Below, piece by piece: positions 43,561 to 52,084 of a stretch of 64,000 bases of DNA. This DNA is from JAJPHI01 sp035541875 (lineage in GTDB: Bacteria; Desulfobacterota; Binatia; Binatales; Binataceae), in contig DATKML010000057.1 in NCBI GenBank assembly GCA_035541875.1, forward strand, positions 1 through 64,000. Reading direction: 5' to 3'. Below the pieces are notes generated by a model. That model did no database searches and was not told where the DNA came from. It saw only the letters and a list, made by a program, of their open reading frames with translations. The position numbers were made by a program, and so were the translations under genes. Numbering within the stretch: the stretch's first letter is position 1; each line of letters opens with the position of its first letter.

Positions 43561-44451
43561 TCAGGGATTGATTACCACGAGAGTGCCGACCGGCAGAAGC
43601 CTCGCCATCTCCTCGATATCGGGGTTATCGACGGAGATACATCCCAAGGTCCAATTGACGTCGCGGACGTTCAGCGCCGGGCTATCGGTGCCGTGGATAC
43701 CGACCTGGCCACCTTCGCGAGCGCCCGCCGAAATCTCGTGCGATGCCTTTAATGCTGCGAAACGCTCCTGGTCTGCGCCGTTGGGATAGTTGAGCTTGAG
43801 GAACCAATCGAAGCGCGAGCTGCGGCGTTTCTCAGTTATCAGATAGGATCCTTCGGGCGTGCGCGTATCACCTTCCATGAGCTTGGCCCCAGTCCATCGG
43901 CTGCGCCCGAATACTGCGTGATAGACCTTGAAGAGGTAGCCTTTGAAATAGAGTTCAGTCCGATGGCGTCCCTTGAAAACATGCAGAGACCAGTTCATCG
44001 GATTGCTCTGCTCATCATCCGCTGCCTGATAGAAGGCCTTTTGCCCCGCTGCGGTTTCGTCCGCATGTTTGGTCGGTACGATGAGTGCCACCGGTCGCAC
44101 GCTCCCGGGTGTGGATGCTGCCGCGGTGGGAGCATCCGCCGGTGTACTGCAGATAGCCGCTGCGGCGGACGGACTCGCAGCTGGGGTAACCGGGGCTTTG
44201 ATGCTTATAGCAGCGGTTTTTACTGGTGCTGCGGGTTTCGAGGGATTCGCGGCGGCAGAACTACTTGTTTTCGAGCCGATCGCAATCGCAGCATCGATTG
44301 TTAGGGGAACTGGTGTCGTCGAAGCAACCTGAGACGGGGTCCGCGCCGTCGTAGTAGCAGCGGAGGCTAAGCTCTGTGCCGCTGCGGACGATGTAACCCC
44401 CCACACCGCTATCGCCACGGCGGCCGCTAAAGTTGAATCGATTCTGCGCAT
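43561..44451 (-). CDS. L,D-transpeptidase (YkuD domain) with Ala/Pro-rich linker
   Basis: 296 residues. A signal peptide (STLAAAVAIAVWGVTSSAAA) is followed by about 100 residues of Ala/Ser/Thr/Pro-rich linker and a C-terminal YkuD domain. The active-site segment reads VGIHGTDSPALN then NWTLGCISVDN: the His and the catalytic Cys are present, but the usual Ser/Thr-His-Gly-Cys is Thr-Leu-Gly-Cys. It would make 3-3 peptidoglycan crosslinks or attach proteins to the wall. The linker probably spans from membrane to wall. Confidence 0.86.
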   Translation of the reverse strand: MRRIDSTLAAAVAIAVWGVTSSAAAQSLASAATTTARTPSQVASTTPVPLTIDAAIAIGSKTSSSAAANPSKPAAPVKTAAISIKAPVTPAASPSAAAAICSTPADAPTAAASTPGSVRPVALIVPTKHADETAAGQKAFYQAADDEQSNPMNWSLHVFKGRHRTELYFKGYLFKVYHAVFGRSRWTGAKLMEGDTRTPEGSYLITEKRRSSRFDWFLKLNYPNGADQERFAALKASHEISAGAREGGQVGIHGTDSPALNVRDVNWTLGCISVDNPDIEEMARLLPVGTLVVINP

Positions 44452-44533
44452 CCCGTCACTCCCTCATCCACCAATCTGTTATTTTGCGAGGCGATCTTTG
44501 CTGCGTCAATTGGAGACGCTGGGAGTGTTTCCT

Positions 44534-45064
44534 ATGGAAACGAAGAGGACACTGAGCCCTGAAGTCGCTGAAAGCTTGGCCGCTCTGACGACGGGAATCT
44601 ACGTTCTGACGGTTGCTGATGGAGAGCGCGTCCACGGGATGTCCTCGTCATGGGTGACTCAGGTCTCCGGCGATCCGCCGCTCTTCAGCGCAGCCGTCGA
44701 TCGTCAGCATTTCTCCCACGGCATCATCGCCAAAACGGGAGCATTTGCCCTCAATGTTGTCGGTCGCGAAGGTCGAGAACTGGAAGATTACTTCTACTCT
44801 GCGCGTGGTCGCCGGCCGGACAATCTGGCCGCTGTCGAATATCAGCGATCACCTCAATTAGGCCTGCCTTGGCTAAAGCGGGCAATGATTTCGATCGAAG
44901 CCCGCGTAGTGAGTTCTCACGAGGCTGGTGACCATACCATCTTTGTTGTTGCGCCGGTTGGGGTCAGGGCCCGCGGGAGTGATCTTCCACTGACCTCGCT
45001 CGATCTCGACTACGTATATCTCGGAGGCAAAACGTTGATGGCGCGAAACCGTGCTGGCGGCTAA
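44534..45064 (+). CDS. Flavin reductase-like FMN-binding protein
   Basis: 176 residues from the ATG at 44534, with GGGAG eight bases upstream; a longer frame starts at 44498. The domain is of the split-barrel flavin reductase type: ALTTGIYVLTVADGERVHGM, then SSWVTQVSGDPPLF, HFSHGIIAKTGAFALNVVG and AGDHTIFVVAPV. It may supply reduced flavin to monooxygenases or bind heme or FMN. A second member lies 86 bases downstream on the same strand. Confidence 0.87.
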   Translation: METKRTLSPEVAESLAALTTGIYVLTVADGERVHGMSSSWVTQVSGDPPLFSAAVDRQHFSHGIIAKTGAFALNVVGREGRELEDYFYSARGRRPDNLAAVEYQRSPQLGLPWLKRAMISIEARVVSSHEAGDHTIFVVAPVGVRARGSDLPLTSLDLDYVYLGGKTLMARNRAGG

Positions 45065-45150
45065 CGGCGGGATTCCGTATATCGAAAAGCTGGTTTGACC
45101 CACGCCAAAAGCCTCTGATAGCATCCGCGCGCAGACGGAGAGCGGGAACT

Positions 45151-45627
45151 ATGCCGATTGACCGTAATGAACTGCGTCGAGTGATGGGTCATTTCGCCAC
45201 CGGGGTGACGATCATAACGACCGTGTCCAAAGATGGGATCCCGACCGGGCTCACCGCGAACGCCTTTACCTCAGTCTCGCTCGATCCGCCATTGTTGCTG
45301 ATCTCCGTCGACAAGAAGGCCGAGAGCTATCCGAATTTCGAGGCCAGCAAGGTCTTCACGGTTAATTTCCTCAACGAGGAACAGGAAGCCCTGTCGCGCA
45401 AATTTGCCGTCAGCGGTGGCGATAAGTTTCAGGGTGTCGCCTACCATACCGGCGCCAATGGCGTCCCTATTCTGGACGGTGTCCTCGCATACCTTGAGTG
45501 CAAGCTGTGGGCAGCCTACGAGGGCGGCGACCACACCCTCTTCCTGGGTCTTATTGAACAGGCCGAAACGCGCGAGGCCAAACCGCTGGTCTTTTACCGC
45601 GGCGGCTATCGCACTATCGGCGACTGA
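45151..45627 (+). CDS. Flavin reductase (DIM6/NTAB-type)
   Basis: 158 residues. The opening RRVMGHFATGVTIITT and GLTANAFTSVSLDPPLLLIS are signatures of two-component flavin reductases, ending in GDHTLFLGLIEQAE. It would reduce FMN or FAD with NAD(P)H and pass it to a partner oxygenase. Possible partners in this window are the LLM oxidoreductases (56.5-59.7 kb) and the halogenase-like enzyme; none is adjacent. Confidence 0.9.
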   Translation: MPIDRNELRRVMGHFATGVTIITTVSKDGIPTGLTANAFTSVSLDPPLLLISVDKKAESYPNFEASKVFTVNFLNEEQEALSRKFAVSGGDKFQGVAYHTGANGVPILDGVLAYLECKLWAAYEGGDHTLFLGLIEQAETREAKPLVFYRGGYRTIGD

Positions 45628-45747
45628 CGATTACACTCCCCAATCTCCTGCTGATGAAAGAGACTACGCTGTGGCGTCAGCTGGGTAGTCGGGCGCGCCA
45701 TCTATCCTAGTGCCTGACTCACTGAACTGGAGCTGAAAGAGGGGGAC

Positions 45748-46473
45748 GTGGAAATGGGGCGGTTGCCCGGGCTCAGTGTCTTTCTGCCCTCGCACAACGA
45801 GGAGGGCAACGTCGAACGGGTCGTTAAGGGCTTTCTCGGCGTCTTACCCGATATTGCCGATCAATACGAAGTAATCGTCGTCGACGACGGCAGCCGCGAC
45901 CAAACCGGCGCAATCGCCGATCGATTGGCCGCAGCCGATCCACACGTGCACGTAGTTCATCATGAGGTGAATCGGGGCTACGGCGGGGCCGTCATCTCCG
46001 GTATCCGCGCGGCCACGATGACATACGCATTACTCTGCGACGGTGACGGGCAGTTCGACCCTAACGATGTCAGATTGCTTGCTGCCAAAACCCCGGAATA
46101 CGACGTGGTCGTGGGTCTGCGGGCTCATCGAGCGGATCACCTGATGCGCCGGATTAACGGCAAGGCCTGGACGATTCTGGTCCGGCTGATGTTCGGCTTG
46201 CGTGTAACTGATATGGACTGTGGCTTCAAGCTTTTCCGGCGAGCGCTGCTGGAGGATATGGAGTTACACGCGCGTGGCGCCATGATTACAACCGAGTTAA
46301 TGGCGCGCCTGGCAGGTCGTCACGCCCGTATCTGCGAGGTAGAAGTGAAACATCTGCCGCGGCTCGCAGGGGAACAGAGTGGCGCGAATTTTAAGGTTAT
46401 CGCGCGAGCCTTTAAGGAACTGTTCGCCCTCTATAGGGAACTCAAATCCGCGCGCGAGAGTGGCAGCCACTAA
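45748..46473 (+). CDS. Family 2 glycosyltransferase (dolichyl/polyprenyl-phosphate sugar transferase-like)
   Basis: 241 residues from a GTG preceded by GAGGGGGA; an ATG two codons later is also possible. The GT2 fold is clear: SVFLPSHNEEGNVERVV, VIVVDDGSRDQT, NRGYGGAVISGI and the DXD-type motif CDGDGQFDP. No membrane segment follows, so it is of the DPM1-like soluble catalytic type. It may load a polyprenyl phosphate with a sugar. Stand-alone gene. Confidence 0.88.
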   Translation: MEMGRLPGLSVFLPSHNEEGNVERVVKGFLGVLPDIADQYEVIVVDDGSRDQTGAIADRLAAADPHVHVVHHEVNRGYGGAVISGIRAATMTYALLCDGDGQFDPNDVRLLAAKTPEYDVVVGLRAHRADHLMRRINGKAWTILVRLMFGLRVTDMDCGFKLFRRALLEDMELHARGAMITTELMARLAGRHARICEVEVKHLPRLAGEQSGANFKVIARAFKELFALYRELKSARESGSH

Positions 46474-46679
46474 TTATGCCCCTGGAAAGGGGGTCCAGGA
46501 AATCAGCAGATTCACGCAAAGCGTCTATTGATTACACCGATTCGTCAGTCCAAAGTAGCAGAAAGCTTGAAGGCTGCTTAAATTTGCTCGAAATCGTTAG
46601 AAATAGCGGTTGGCATAGTAATAGCTTACTAGAGAATCAAGAGGCTTAATCTCAAGACCTCATGAAAAAGGAGAAGGAT

Positions 46680-46943
46680 ATGAAGCGTACCGTTTCGATG
46701 TTGACTGCCGCGTTGTTCGTCGGCGCGATGGCGATGCCTGCATTGGCGCAGGAACCGGCGGCGAGCGCCCCGGCGGCGGCGTCGACGGCGGCGGCCCCTA
46801 GCCCAGCCGGCTCGGGTGCTGACACCGCGGGCACTACCAAGGCGAAGAAGCATCATCGCCACCATCACGCGAAGTCGCACAAGTCGGCTCCGGCGGCTGA
46901 ACCGTCTGAGGCAGCCCCAGCAGCTTCCCCGGCGGCTCAATAA
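46680..46943 (+). CDS. Small secreted Ala/Pro-rich protein with His cluster
   Basis: 87 residues from the ATG at 46680, with AAGGAG about six bases upstream. A Sec signal (MKRTVSMLTAALFVGAMAMP) ends at ALAQ. Then come an Ala/Pro/Ser-rich stretch (EPAASAPAAASTAAA), a basic, His-rich cluster (KAKKHHRHHHAKSHK) that could bind metal or polyanions, and another Ala/Pro-rich tail ending SPAAQ. It recalls the lipoprotein at 40010-40231 in composition. Function unknown. Confidence 0.72.
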   Translation: MKRTVSMLTAALFVGAMAMPALAQEPAASAPAAASTAAAPSPAGSGADTAGTTKAKKHHRHHHAKSHKSAPAAEPSEAAPAASPAAQ

Positions 46944-46969
46944 CAACCGATTTCGGGAAGTCACAATCG

Positions 46970-47022
46970 CGCCCGATGGAGTCGTGATCACCTTCAAATC
47001 CGGTGGCGCGGCTCATCGGGCG
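46970..47022. terminator. Structured element downstream of the His-rich protein gene
   Basis: The outer arms CGCCCGATG (46970-46978) and CATCGGGCG (47014-47022) are perfectly complementary and enclose an inner CACC/GGTG hairpin. It starts 27 bases after the stop. It may be a terminator or a structured 3' end; AT-rich sequence follows. Confidence 0.4.
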
Positions 47023-47138
47023 TTGTAATTATCTAAATTTCTCACGGTCGGGCGCGAGCAGGCTATTTATTCGCGATACTTTCCTGCTACGATTTCGGTA
47101 GGTTCAACGCCGAATAGAGCAAGCAGGATATCGCGAAC

Positions 47139-47867
47139 TTGTCTAAAAGCTCTCCGATTTGCCTGATTGCCCTCCTAGCCGCATCATTCCTTTTCTACCA
47201 GACCAGTTCGTCTAGTGCTGCGTCAGTGGGTCGGGCTGCGTCTGCACCGTCCAGCGGCGATGATCCCATCTGCGATCCAACTGCCGATTACTATCTCGGC
47301 ATGGAGGATTACCCCAAGGCGGTAAAACTCCACGAAGCTTTGATTGAAAAGCATCCGGGTAAGGCGCTCGCCTATTATCATCTGGGCTTCGCTTATGGGG
47401 TCCTCGGGAATCACGAGCGCGAATTGTTCGATTATCAGAAGGCGGTCGAACTGGGTTTGAGCGATTGGGAACTCTTTCTGAATCTCGGTCGACTCTACCT
47501 CGAAAACAACCAGCTCGATCAGGCGAGTAATGCTTTCCGATTGGCCGCGTTGGTCGGTCCATATCACCCGGAGACCCATTACAATCTGGGCTTGGTATAC
47601 GAGCGGCTCGGTGCCTTGCAGAAGGCTGAGCAAGAGATACTTTTGTCGCTGAGACTCGAGCCTGATCAAGCCGAAGCGCTTAACACCTTAGGTGTTATTT
47701 ACGCCGAAGAGGGTGATTATCGGCGCGCCTATAACGAGTGGGCAGACCTCACGCGAGCCTACCCCGATTTTGCTCCCGCACGAGCTAATCTGGAGGTTTT
47801 GCATCGCATTGAGCAGGGACAGATTAAGCATACCAAGCAGCTTGGCGGGTTTGCCAAAATGCCTTGA
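47139..47867 (+). CDS. Exported TPR-repeat protein
   Basis: 242 residues from a TTG start. A signal or anchor segment (PICLIALLAASFLFYQ) is followed by about five tetratricopeptide repeats, for example KALAYYHLGFAYGVLGNHER, PETHYNLGLVYERLGALQKA and AEALNTLGVIYAEEGDYRRA. TPRs form a superhelical protein-binding surface, so it is probably a periplasmic scaffold. The neighbouring D-Ala-D-Ala carboxypeptidase suggests a cell-wall context, but no partner can be named. Confidence 0.83.
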   Translation: MSKSSPICLIALLAASFLFYQTSSSSAASVGRAASAPSSGDDPICDPTADYYLGMEDYPKAVKLHEALIEKHPGKALAYYHLGFAYGVLGNHERELFDYQKAVELGLSDWELFLNLGRLYLENNQLDQASNAFRLAALVGPYHPETHYNLGLVYERLGALQKAEQEILLSLRLEPDQAEALNTLGVIYAEEGDYRRAYNEWADLTRAYPDFAPARANLEVLHRIEQGQIKHTKQLGGFAKMP

Positions 47868-47912
47868 GTATCAGGTTTCACCGACTGAGTTTGTAGTTGG
47901 GGGTTGTAGGTT

Positions 47913-49163
47913 GTGAGGGGAATACAAAAACATTGGAGTCTCCGAATCTGGGTTGCGGGAGTCGCGGCGATGACTTCGTTTGCGCTCGCGCGACCCTCTG
48001 TCGTTCACGCTGCTGCCACTCGTCACAAGACCGGGCGGCATCATCATGCCGTTTATCTGGGTGGACCGTCTCATCACGCCGAACTGCTGATGGATGCCGA
48101 TAGCGGCAAAATTCTCTACGCCGAGAACGAAACACTCTCTTGGCCGCCGGCTTCGATGGCGAAGATGATGTTGCTGTTAGTTGCCGAGGACCAAATTCGG
48201 GCCGCCCGCGTCAGCTACAACGATCCCGTCCAGATTTCCGCTCTTGCAGCGTCGACCAGGGGTTCCCATATCGGCCTTCGCGAAGGCCACGTCTACACGC
48301 TCGGCGAGTTGATGAAAGCCGCGATCGTCAAGTCGGCCAATGATGCGGCGGTCGCGGTAGCCGAGAAAATCGCCGGATCCACTGATGCGTGCGTTCGTAT
48401 GATGAACGAGAAGGCACGTGAGCTCCGGATGGAAGACACTCGCTATGGCACCGTCGACGGACTCCCGCCGACGCCGGACCATGATATCGACCGCACCACT
48501 GCCTTTGATCTTGCGATTCTTGCCCGCTCGATAATTCACAACACTAATCTTCTCCGCTGGTCTTCGCTGGAAACCGCTCCCTTCGACGGTGGGCGGATTC
48601 TGCTGCACAACACCAACCATCTGGTTGGTCATCTTGAAGGTTGCGATGGACTCAAAACCGGCTTCACGATACAGGCCGGGTTTAACCTCACGGCGACTGC
48701 CAAGAGGAATGATCTTCGCCTGATTTCAGTGCTTCTTGGAGCACCTTCGAATCCGCAACGCTTCTCGCAGAGTGCAAAGCTGCTTGAGTGGGGCTTCAAC
48801 AATTACACCAAGGTTCATTTGGTTAATCGCGGGCAGCCGTTGCCCATGCAGGTTCAGGTTGAATCTGGCCCAACGATTCAACCCGTAGCGGAGGGCGATA
48901 TTGCCCTGGTCGTGCCGAAGAAAGAAGTGTCGGACGTTAAGCTGCAGTATAGCGTTCCGCAGGTCGTGCAGGGTCCGGTTACTAGCGGCGAGCCGATAGG
49001 CCAGGTAATTGCGCTGAACGGCACCCAAGTTATGGCCAAGGTCGACGCGATTTGTCCGGTCGCAGTGGGTGGCGCCCCAACCTCGATCAATCCTGTGGTG
49101 GTGAGTGGTGCTCCGACCTCAGGCAACCCGGTGGTAGTGAGTGGCGGTTCCAGTGTAAGATAG
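47913..49163 (+). CDS. D-alanyl-D-alanine carboxypeptidase (peptidase S11)
   Basis: 416 residues from a GTG. A signal peptide (around IWVAGVAAMTSFALA) is followed by the penicillin-binding-protein fold with all three motifs: SxxK at Ser81-Lys84 (PASMAKM), SxN at 141-143 (KSANDAA) and KTG at 248-250 (DGLKTGF). A PBP5-type C-terminal domain follows. It trims the terminal D-Ala of peptidoglycan pentapeptides. The C-terminus carries a short tandem repeat (GAPTSINPVVVS, then GAPTSGNPVVVS) in place of a typical amphipathic anchor. Confidence 0.93.
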   Translation: MRGIQKHWSLRIWVAGVAAMTSFALARPSVVHAAATRHKTGRHHHAVYLGGPSHHAELLMDADSGKILYAENETLSWPPASMAKMMLLLVAEDQIRAARVSYNDPVQISALAASTRGSHIGLREGHVYTLGELMKAAIVKSANDAAVAVAEKIAGSTDACVRMMNEKARELRMEDTRYGTVDGLPPTPDHDIDRTTAFDLAILARSIIHNTNLLRWSSLETAPFDGGRILLHNTNHLVGHLEGCDGLKTGFTIQAGFNLTATAKRNDLRLISVLLGAPSNPQRFSQSAKLLEWGFNNYTKVHLVNRGQPLPMQVQVESGPTIQPVAEGDIALVVPKKEVSDVKLQYSVPQVVQGPVTSGEPIGQVIALNGTQVMAKVDAICPVAVGGAPTSINPVVVSGAPTSGNPVVVSGGSSVR

Positions 49164-49235
49164 CGTCCCCGAGGCTGCTTCGCTCGGCCAGAGCCGATGG
49201 AAGCGGCTGGTGCTAAGGCTTTCTCAGGAGAAGAA

Positions 49236-49364
49236 ATGACACCCGCTTCCAAAACCCGCAATCGGCGTAATCGTAAACTTGCGCTCAAGCGTCGGACTTC
49301 GGTTCGACAGGTCAGAAATCGTAAGCGTCGGATGCGCCGGAACCGGCAGCGCGCCAGCAGATAG
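49236..49364 (+). CDS. 42-residue Arg-rich peptide
   Basis: An ATG at 49236 with AGGAG five bases upstream begins a 42-codon frame ending TAG at 49362-49364. The product starts MTPASKTRNRRNRKLALKRR and has 16 Arg and 4 Lys, about 48 % basic residues and no acidic ones. It resembles very basic small ribosomal or nucleic-acid-binding proteins in composition, but I do not recognise a family. It lies between the carboxypeptidase gene and cobB on the same strand. The strong Shine-Dalgarno sequence is the main argument that it is translated. Confidence 0.55.
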   Translation: MTPASKTRNRRNRKLALKRRTSVRQVRNRKRRMRRNRQRASR

Positions 49365-49404
49365 TCTCTCGCTTTTGAGCCGCCCGCGCGGCGACAGTGC
49401 ATAG

Positions 49405-50784
49405 ATGGTCCCGCGAATCGTGATTGCTGCCACGGGCAGTGGCGTTGGCAAAACCACGATCGCGGTGGGGCTTTTGCTCGCACTACGCACACGTGGACTG
49501 CGCGTTGTCGCATTCAAGTGTGGGCCAGATTATCTCGATCCTACCTATCACGAGAAAGCCTCGGGATGCCGCTCGCATAATCTCGACGGCTGGATGATGG
49601 GACGCGACGGTGTCCTCGGGACTTTCCGGCACGCGACCCGGGGCGCCGACATCGCGATTATCGAGGGGATGATGGGGCTTTTCGACTCCGTTGCCCCAAC
49701 TACCGATGAAGGCTCAACAGCGGAGATTGCGAAGTGGCTGGATGCTCCGGTTCTGTTGGTCACCGATGTCTCCGGGTTAGCGCGCACGATCGCTGCTATT
49801 GCTCAAGGGTTCGCGCGATTTGATTCATCGGTTCGATTAGCCGGGATTGTCGCTAATCGTGTCGGTGGCCGGGGCCATCTCGAGCTGCTCCGAGAGGCAT
49901 CGCCGGAGGTTCCGGTCGTGGGCGGTCTGCCAGATCGAAGTGAGGGCGCTTTTCCTGAGCGGCATTTGGGATTGATCAGCGCCCGCGATGCCCGTGTCGA
50001 TGATGCATCGTTCGCGAACTGGGGATCTCTGTGCGCCGATTGGTTCGACCTCGAGCAGGTACTGCGGATAGCCCGATCGGTACCCTCTCTGGAGAGCGAC
50101 GCCCGAAGCCCCGCGACTCGACTCGCTCCCGAAAATCCTCGTTGCAGTATCGGAGTCGCCCGGGATGAAGCCTTCCATTTCTATTACGAATACAACCTGG
50201 CCTGCCTGGAAAGACTCGGCGCTCAGATTATCCACTTCAGCCCACTCCACGATCGCGAACTGCCGATAGTCGATGGGATCTATCTGGGCGGAGGCTATCC
50301 GGAAGCACACGCCAAGGAACTGGCCGAGAATCGCTCGATGACCGACTCGATCCGCAGATTCGCGCAATCGGGTCGTCCAATCTATGCGGAATGCGGGGGG
50401 CTGATGTATCTATTCGACGGGATTCGCACCCTCCACGGTATTACTCATCGGCAAACTGGATTGCTCCCCGGAATCGCGGTGATGCGTGAAAGCCTGCAAG
50501 CGATCGGCTATGCCGATGTAGAGACAGTCGGTGAATCATTTCTGGGGCCTGTCGGAACGCGATTGCGTGGTCATCAGTTTCGTTATTCCATCCTCGATCC
50601 TGAACCCGATGAAGCAGTAGAGCGGATCTATCGCGTGACACCGCGATGGGGCGGTGCGCCGTTCGCCGAAGGTTACCGATGCGCCAACGTGATCGGATCG
50701 TATGTGCATGCCCACTGGGCATCGAATCCAGAAGTCGCCAGGAATTTCGTCGATGCGTGTGCGAAGTGGCGGTTGGCGAATTAG
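49405..50784 (+). CDS. cobB: Cobyrinate a,c-diamide synthase
   Basis: 459 residues, full length. The N-terminal ATP-binding half has the P-loop GSGVGKTT (11-18) and KCGPDYLDPTYHEKASGC, a CobB/CbiA hallmark. The C-terminal half is a type I glutamine amidotransferase-like domain with the nucleophile Cys near residue 330 in YAECGGLMYLFDG. It amidates the a and c side chains of cobyrinic acid in corrinoid synthesis. No other cobalamin genes are nearby, so the pathway is probably dispersed or partly salvaged. Confidence 0.92.
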   Translation: MVPRIVIAATGSGVGKTTIAVGLLLALRTRGLRVVAFKCGPDYLDPTYHEKASGCRSHNLDGWMMGRDGVLGTFRHATRGADIAIIEGMMGLFDSVAPTTDEGSTAEIAKWLDAPVLLVTDVSGLARTIAAIAQGFARFDSSVRLAGIVANRVGGRGHLELLREASPEVPVVGGLPDRSEGAFPERHLGLISARDARVDDASFANWGSLCADWFDLEQVLRIARSVPSLESDARSPATRLAPENPRCSIGVARDEAFHFYYEYNLACLERLGAQIIHFSPLHDRELPIVDGIYLGGGYPEAHAKELAENRSMTDSIRRFAQSGRPIYAECGGLMYLFDGIRTLHGITHRQTGLLPGIAVMRESLQAIGYADVETVGESFLGPVGTRLRGHQFRYSILDPEPDEAVERIYRVTPRWGGAPFAEGYRCANVIGSYVHAHWASNPEVARNFVDACAKWRLAN

Positions 50785-50826
50785 CCGTGGTTCGACGTTT
50801 TTCTTCGATCGCAGTAGGATAACCGC

Positions 50827-51669
50827 GTGAGTACCGCCAAGACCGTATCCCACAACGCTGCGCCGAATACGCTGGAAGGCTATTCGATTCTTCATCAGTT
50901 CTTTCGCATCAAGCGCGACCAATTGCGTCGATTACCCGCATCTGAGATTGCATCGATGGTCGAAGAAGCGAAGACGACAGTCTCTGCGATGCACGCGCGG
51001 GAGGGCGGCGACAGCGCACTCTTTGCACAGTTGGGGCATAAAGGCGACCTGATCGCGATCCACTTCCGTCGAACGCTCGACGAACTTGAGGAGGCACAGC
51101 GGACCCTCGCGAACCTCGCGCTAAGCGATTTTCTTGAACAATCCCATTCGTACGTTTCAATCGTCGAAATCGGTCTCTACGAAGCGACCGTAAAGTTGCA
51201 CGCCGAACTTGCTCAGCGAGGAGTCGAGCCAAACTCGGCGGAATGGCGCGCCGCTAATGAAACCGAGATGGTGTCGCAGCGCGAGAAGCTCGCGTCGCGT
51301 CTGTGGGGCAAGATTCCTGAGCGCCATTACGTTTGCTTCTATCCGATGAACAAGCGACGGCAAGGCGATGACAATTGGTACATGCTCCCGATCGAGGAGC
51401 GTCAGCGCCTGATGCACGAGCATGGGATGATTGGTCGCCGTTACGCCGGGCAGGTCAATCAGGTGATATCTGGGTCGATCGGTTTCGACGATTGGGAATG
51501 GGGAGTCGATCTGTTCGCCGATGATCCGCTGGTCTTCAAGCGTCTGGTCTACGAGATGCGCTTCGATGAATCGAGTGCGCGCTACGGCGAGTTTGGTCAG
51601 TTTTTCGTCGGAATCCGGCTCGATCCCGCACGCTTGGGCGAGCTTATCGCTGTGCCGAATCGATCCTGA
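50827..51669 (+). CDS. hemQ: HemQ/ChdC-type coproheme decarboxylase (chlorite dismutase family)
   Basis: 280 residues from a GTG. The C-terminal half has the family signature CFYPMNKRRQGDDNWYMLP with Tyr172 at the place of the catalytic Tyr, and LMHEHGMIGRRYAGQV with His199 as the expected heme ligand, then SGSIGFDDWEWGVDLFADD. Such enzymes turn coproheme into heme b with peroxide, the last step of the coproporphyrin-dependent route. Chlorite dismutases share the fold but normally have an active-site Arg and a different distal loop, so HemQ is preferred. Confidence 0.88.
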   Translation: MSTAKTVSHNAAPNTLEGYSILHQFFRIKRDQLRRLPASEIASMVEEAKTTVSAMHAREGGDSALFAQLGHKGDLIAIHFRRTLDELEEAQRTLANLALSDFLEQSHSYVSIVEIGLYEATVKLHAELAQRGVEPNSAEWRAANETEMVSQREKLASRLWGKIPERHYVCFYPMNKRRQGDDNWYMLPIEERQRLMHEHGMIGRRYAGQVNQVISGSIGFDDWEWGVDLFADDPLVFKRLVYEMRFDESSARYGEFGQFFVGIRLDPARLGELIAVPNRS

Positions 51670-52078
51670 GCGGTAGTTCGCTTTGAGCCGACGCGACGTT
51701 GCGGAGGCTCAGGTCGCGCACCTGCGATTGCAGCTCTGCCGGCAGCGGCACATCCTGCGCGTCGGCCCAATTGTGCTCGAGCCGATAAAAGTCGCGCACC
51801 GGTTCGAAGAAGACGTGGATCACGACGTCATCGTAGTCGAGCACGATCCAATGGCCGTGATTGAAACCTTCAACAGCTAACGGACGAACGCCCTCTTGGG
51901 CCATCCGCTCTTCGATTCCGCGGGCGATCGCCTGCACCTGAACGTCTGATCGTCCCGTCGCGATAATGAAATAATCGGCGACCGAACTCAGATGTTCGAC
52001 CTGCATCACTCGCAAATCCAGCGCTTTCTTTTCCAGCGCTGCTTCGACTATCGCCAAGGTCTTGTTAAGGGCTTCCAC
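51644..52078 (-). CDS. rsfS: Ribosome silencing factor RsfS
   Basis: 144 residues. The signature ADYFIIATGRSDVQVQAIAR followed by GHWIVLDYDDVVIHVFFEPV is that of the RsfS/DUF143 family. It binds uL14 and keeps ribosomal subunits apart when nutrients are low. It follows nadD directly, the normal nadD-rsfS pairing. Its 3' end overlaps the convergent hemQ gene by about 26 bases. Confidence 0.94.
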   Translation of the reverse strand: MEALNKTLAIVEAALEKKALDLRVMQVEHLSSVADYFIIATGRSDVQVQAIARGIEERMAQEGVRPLAVEGFNHGHWIVLDYDDVVIHVFFEPVRDFYRLEHNWADAQDVPLPAELQSQVRDLSLRNVASAQSELPLRIDSAQR

Positions 52079-52084
52079 TAAGAA

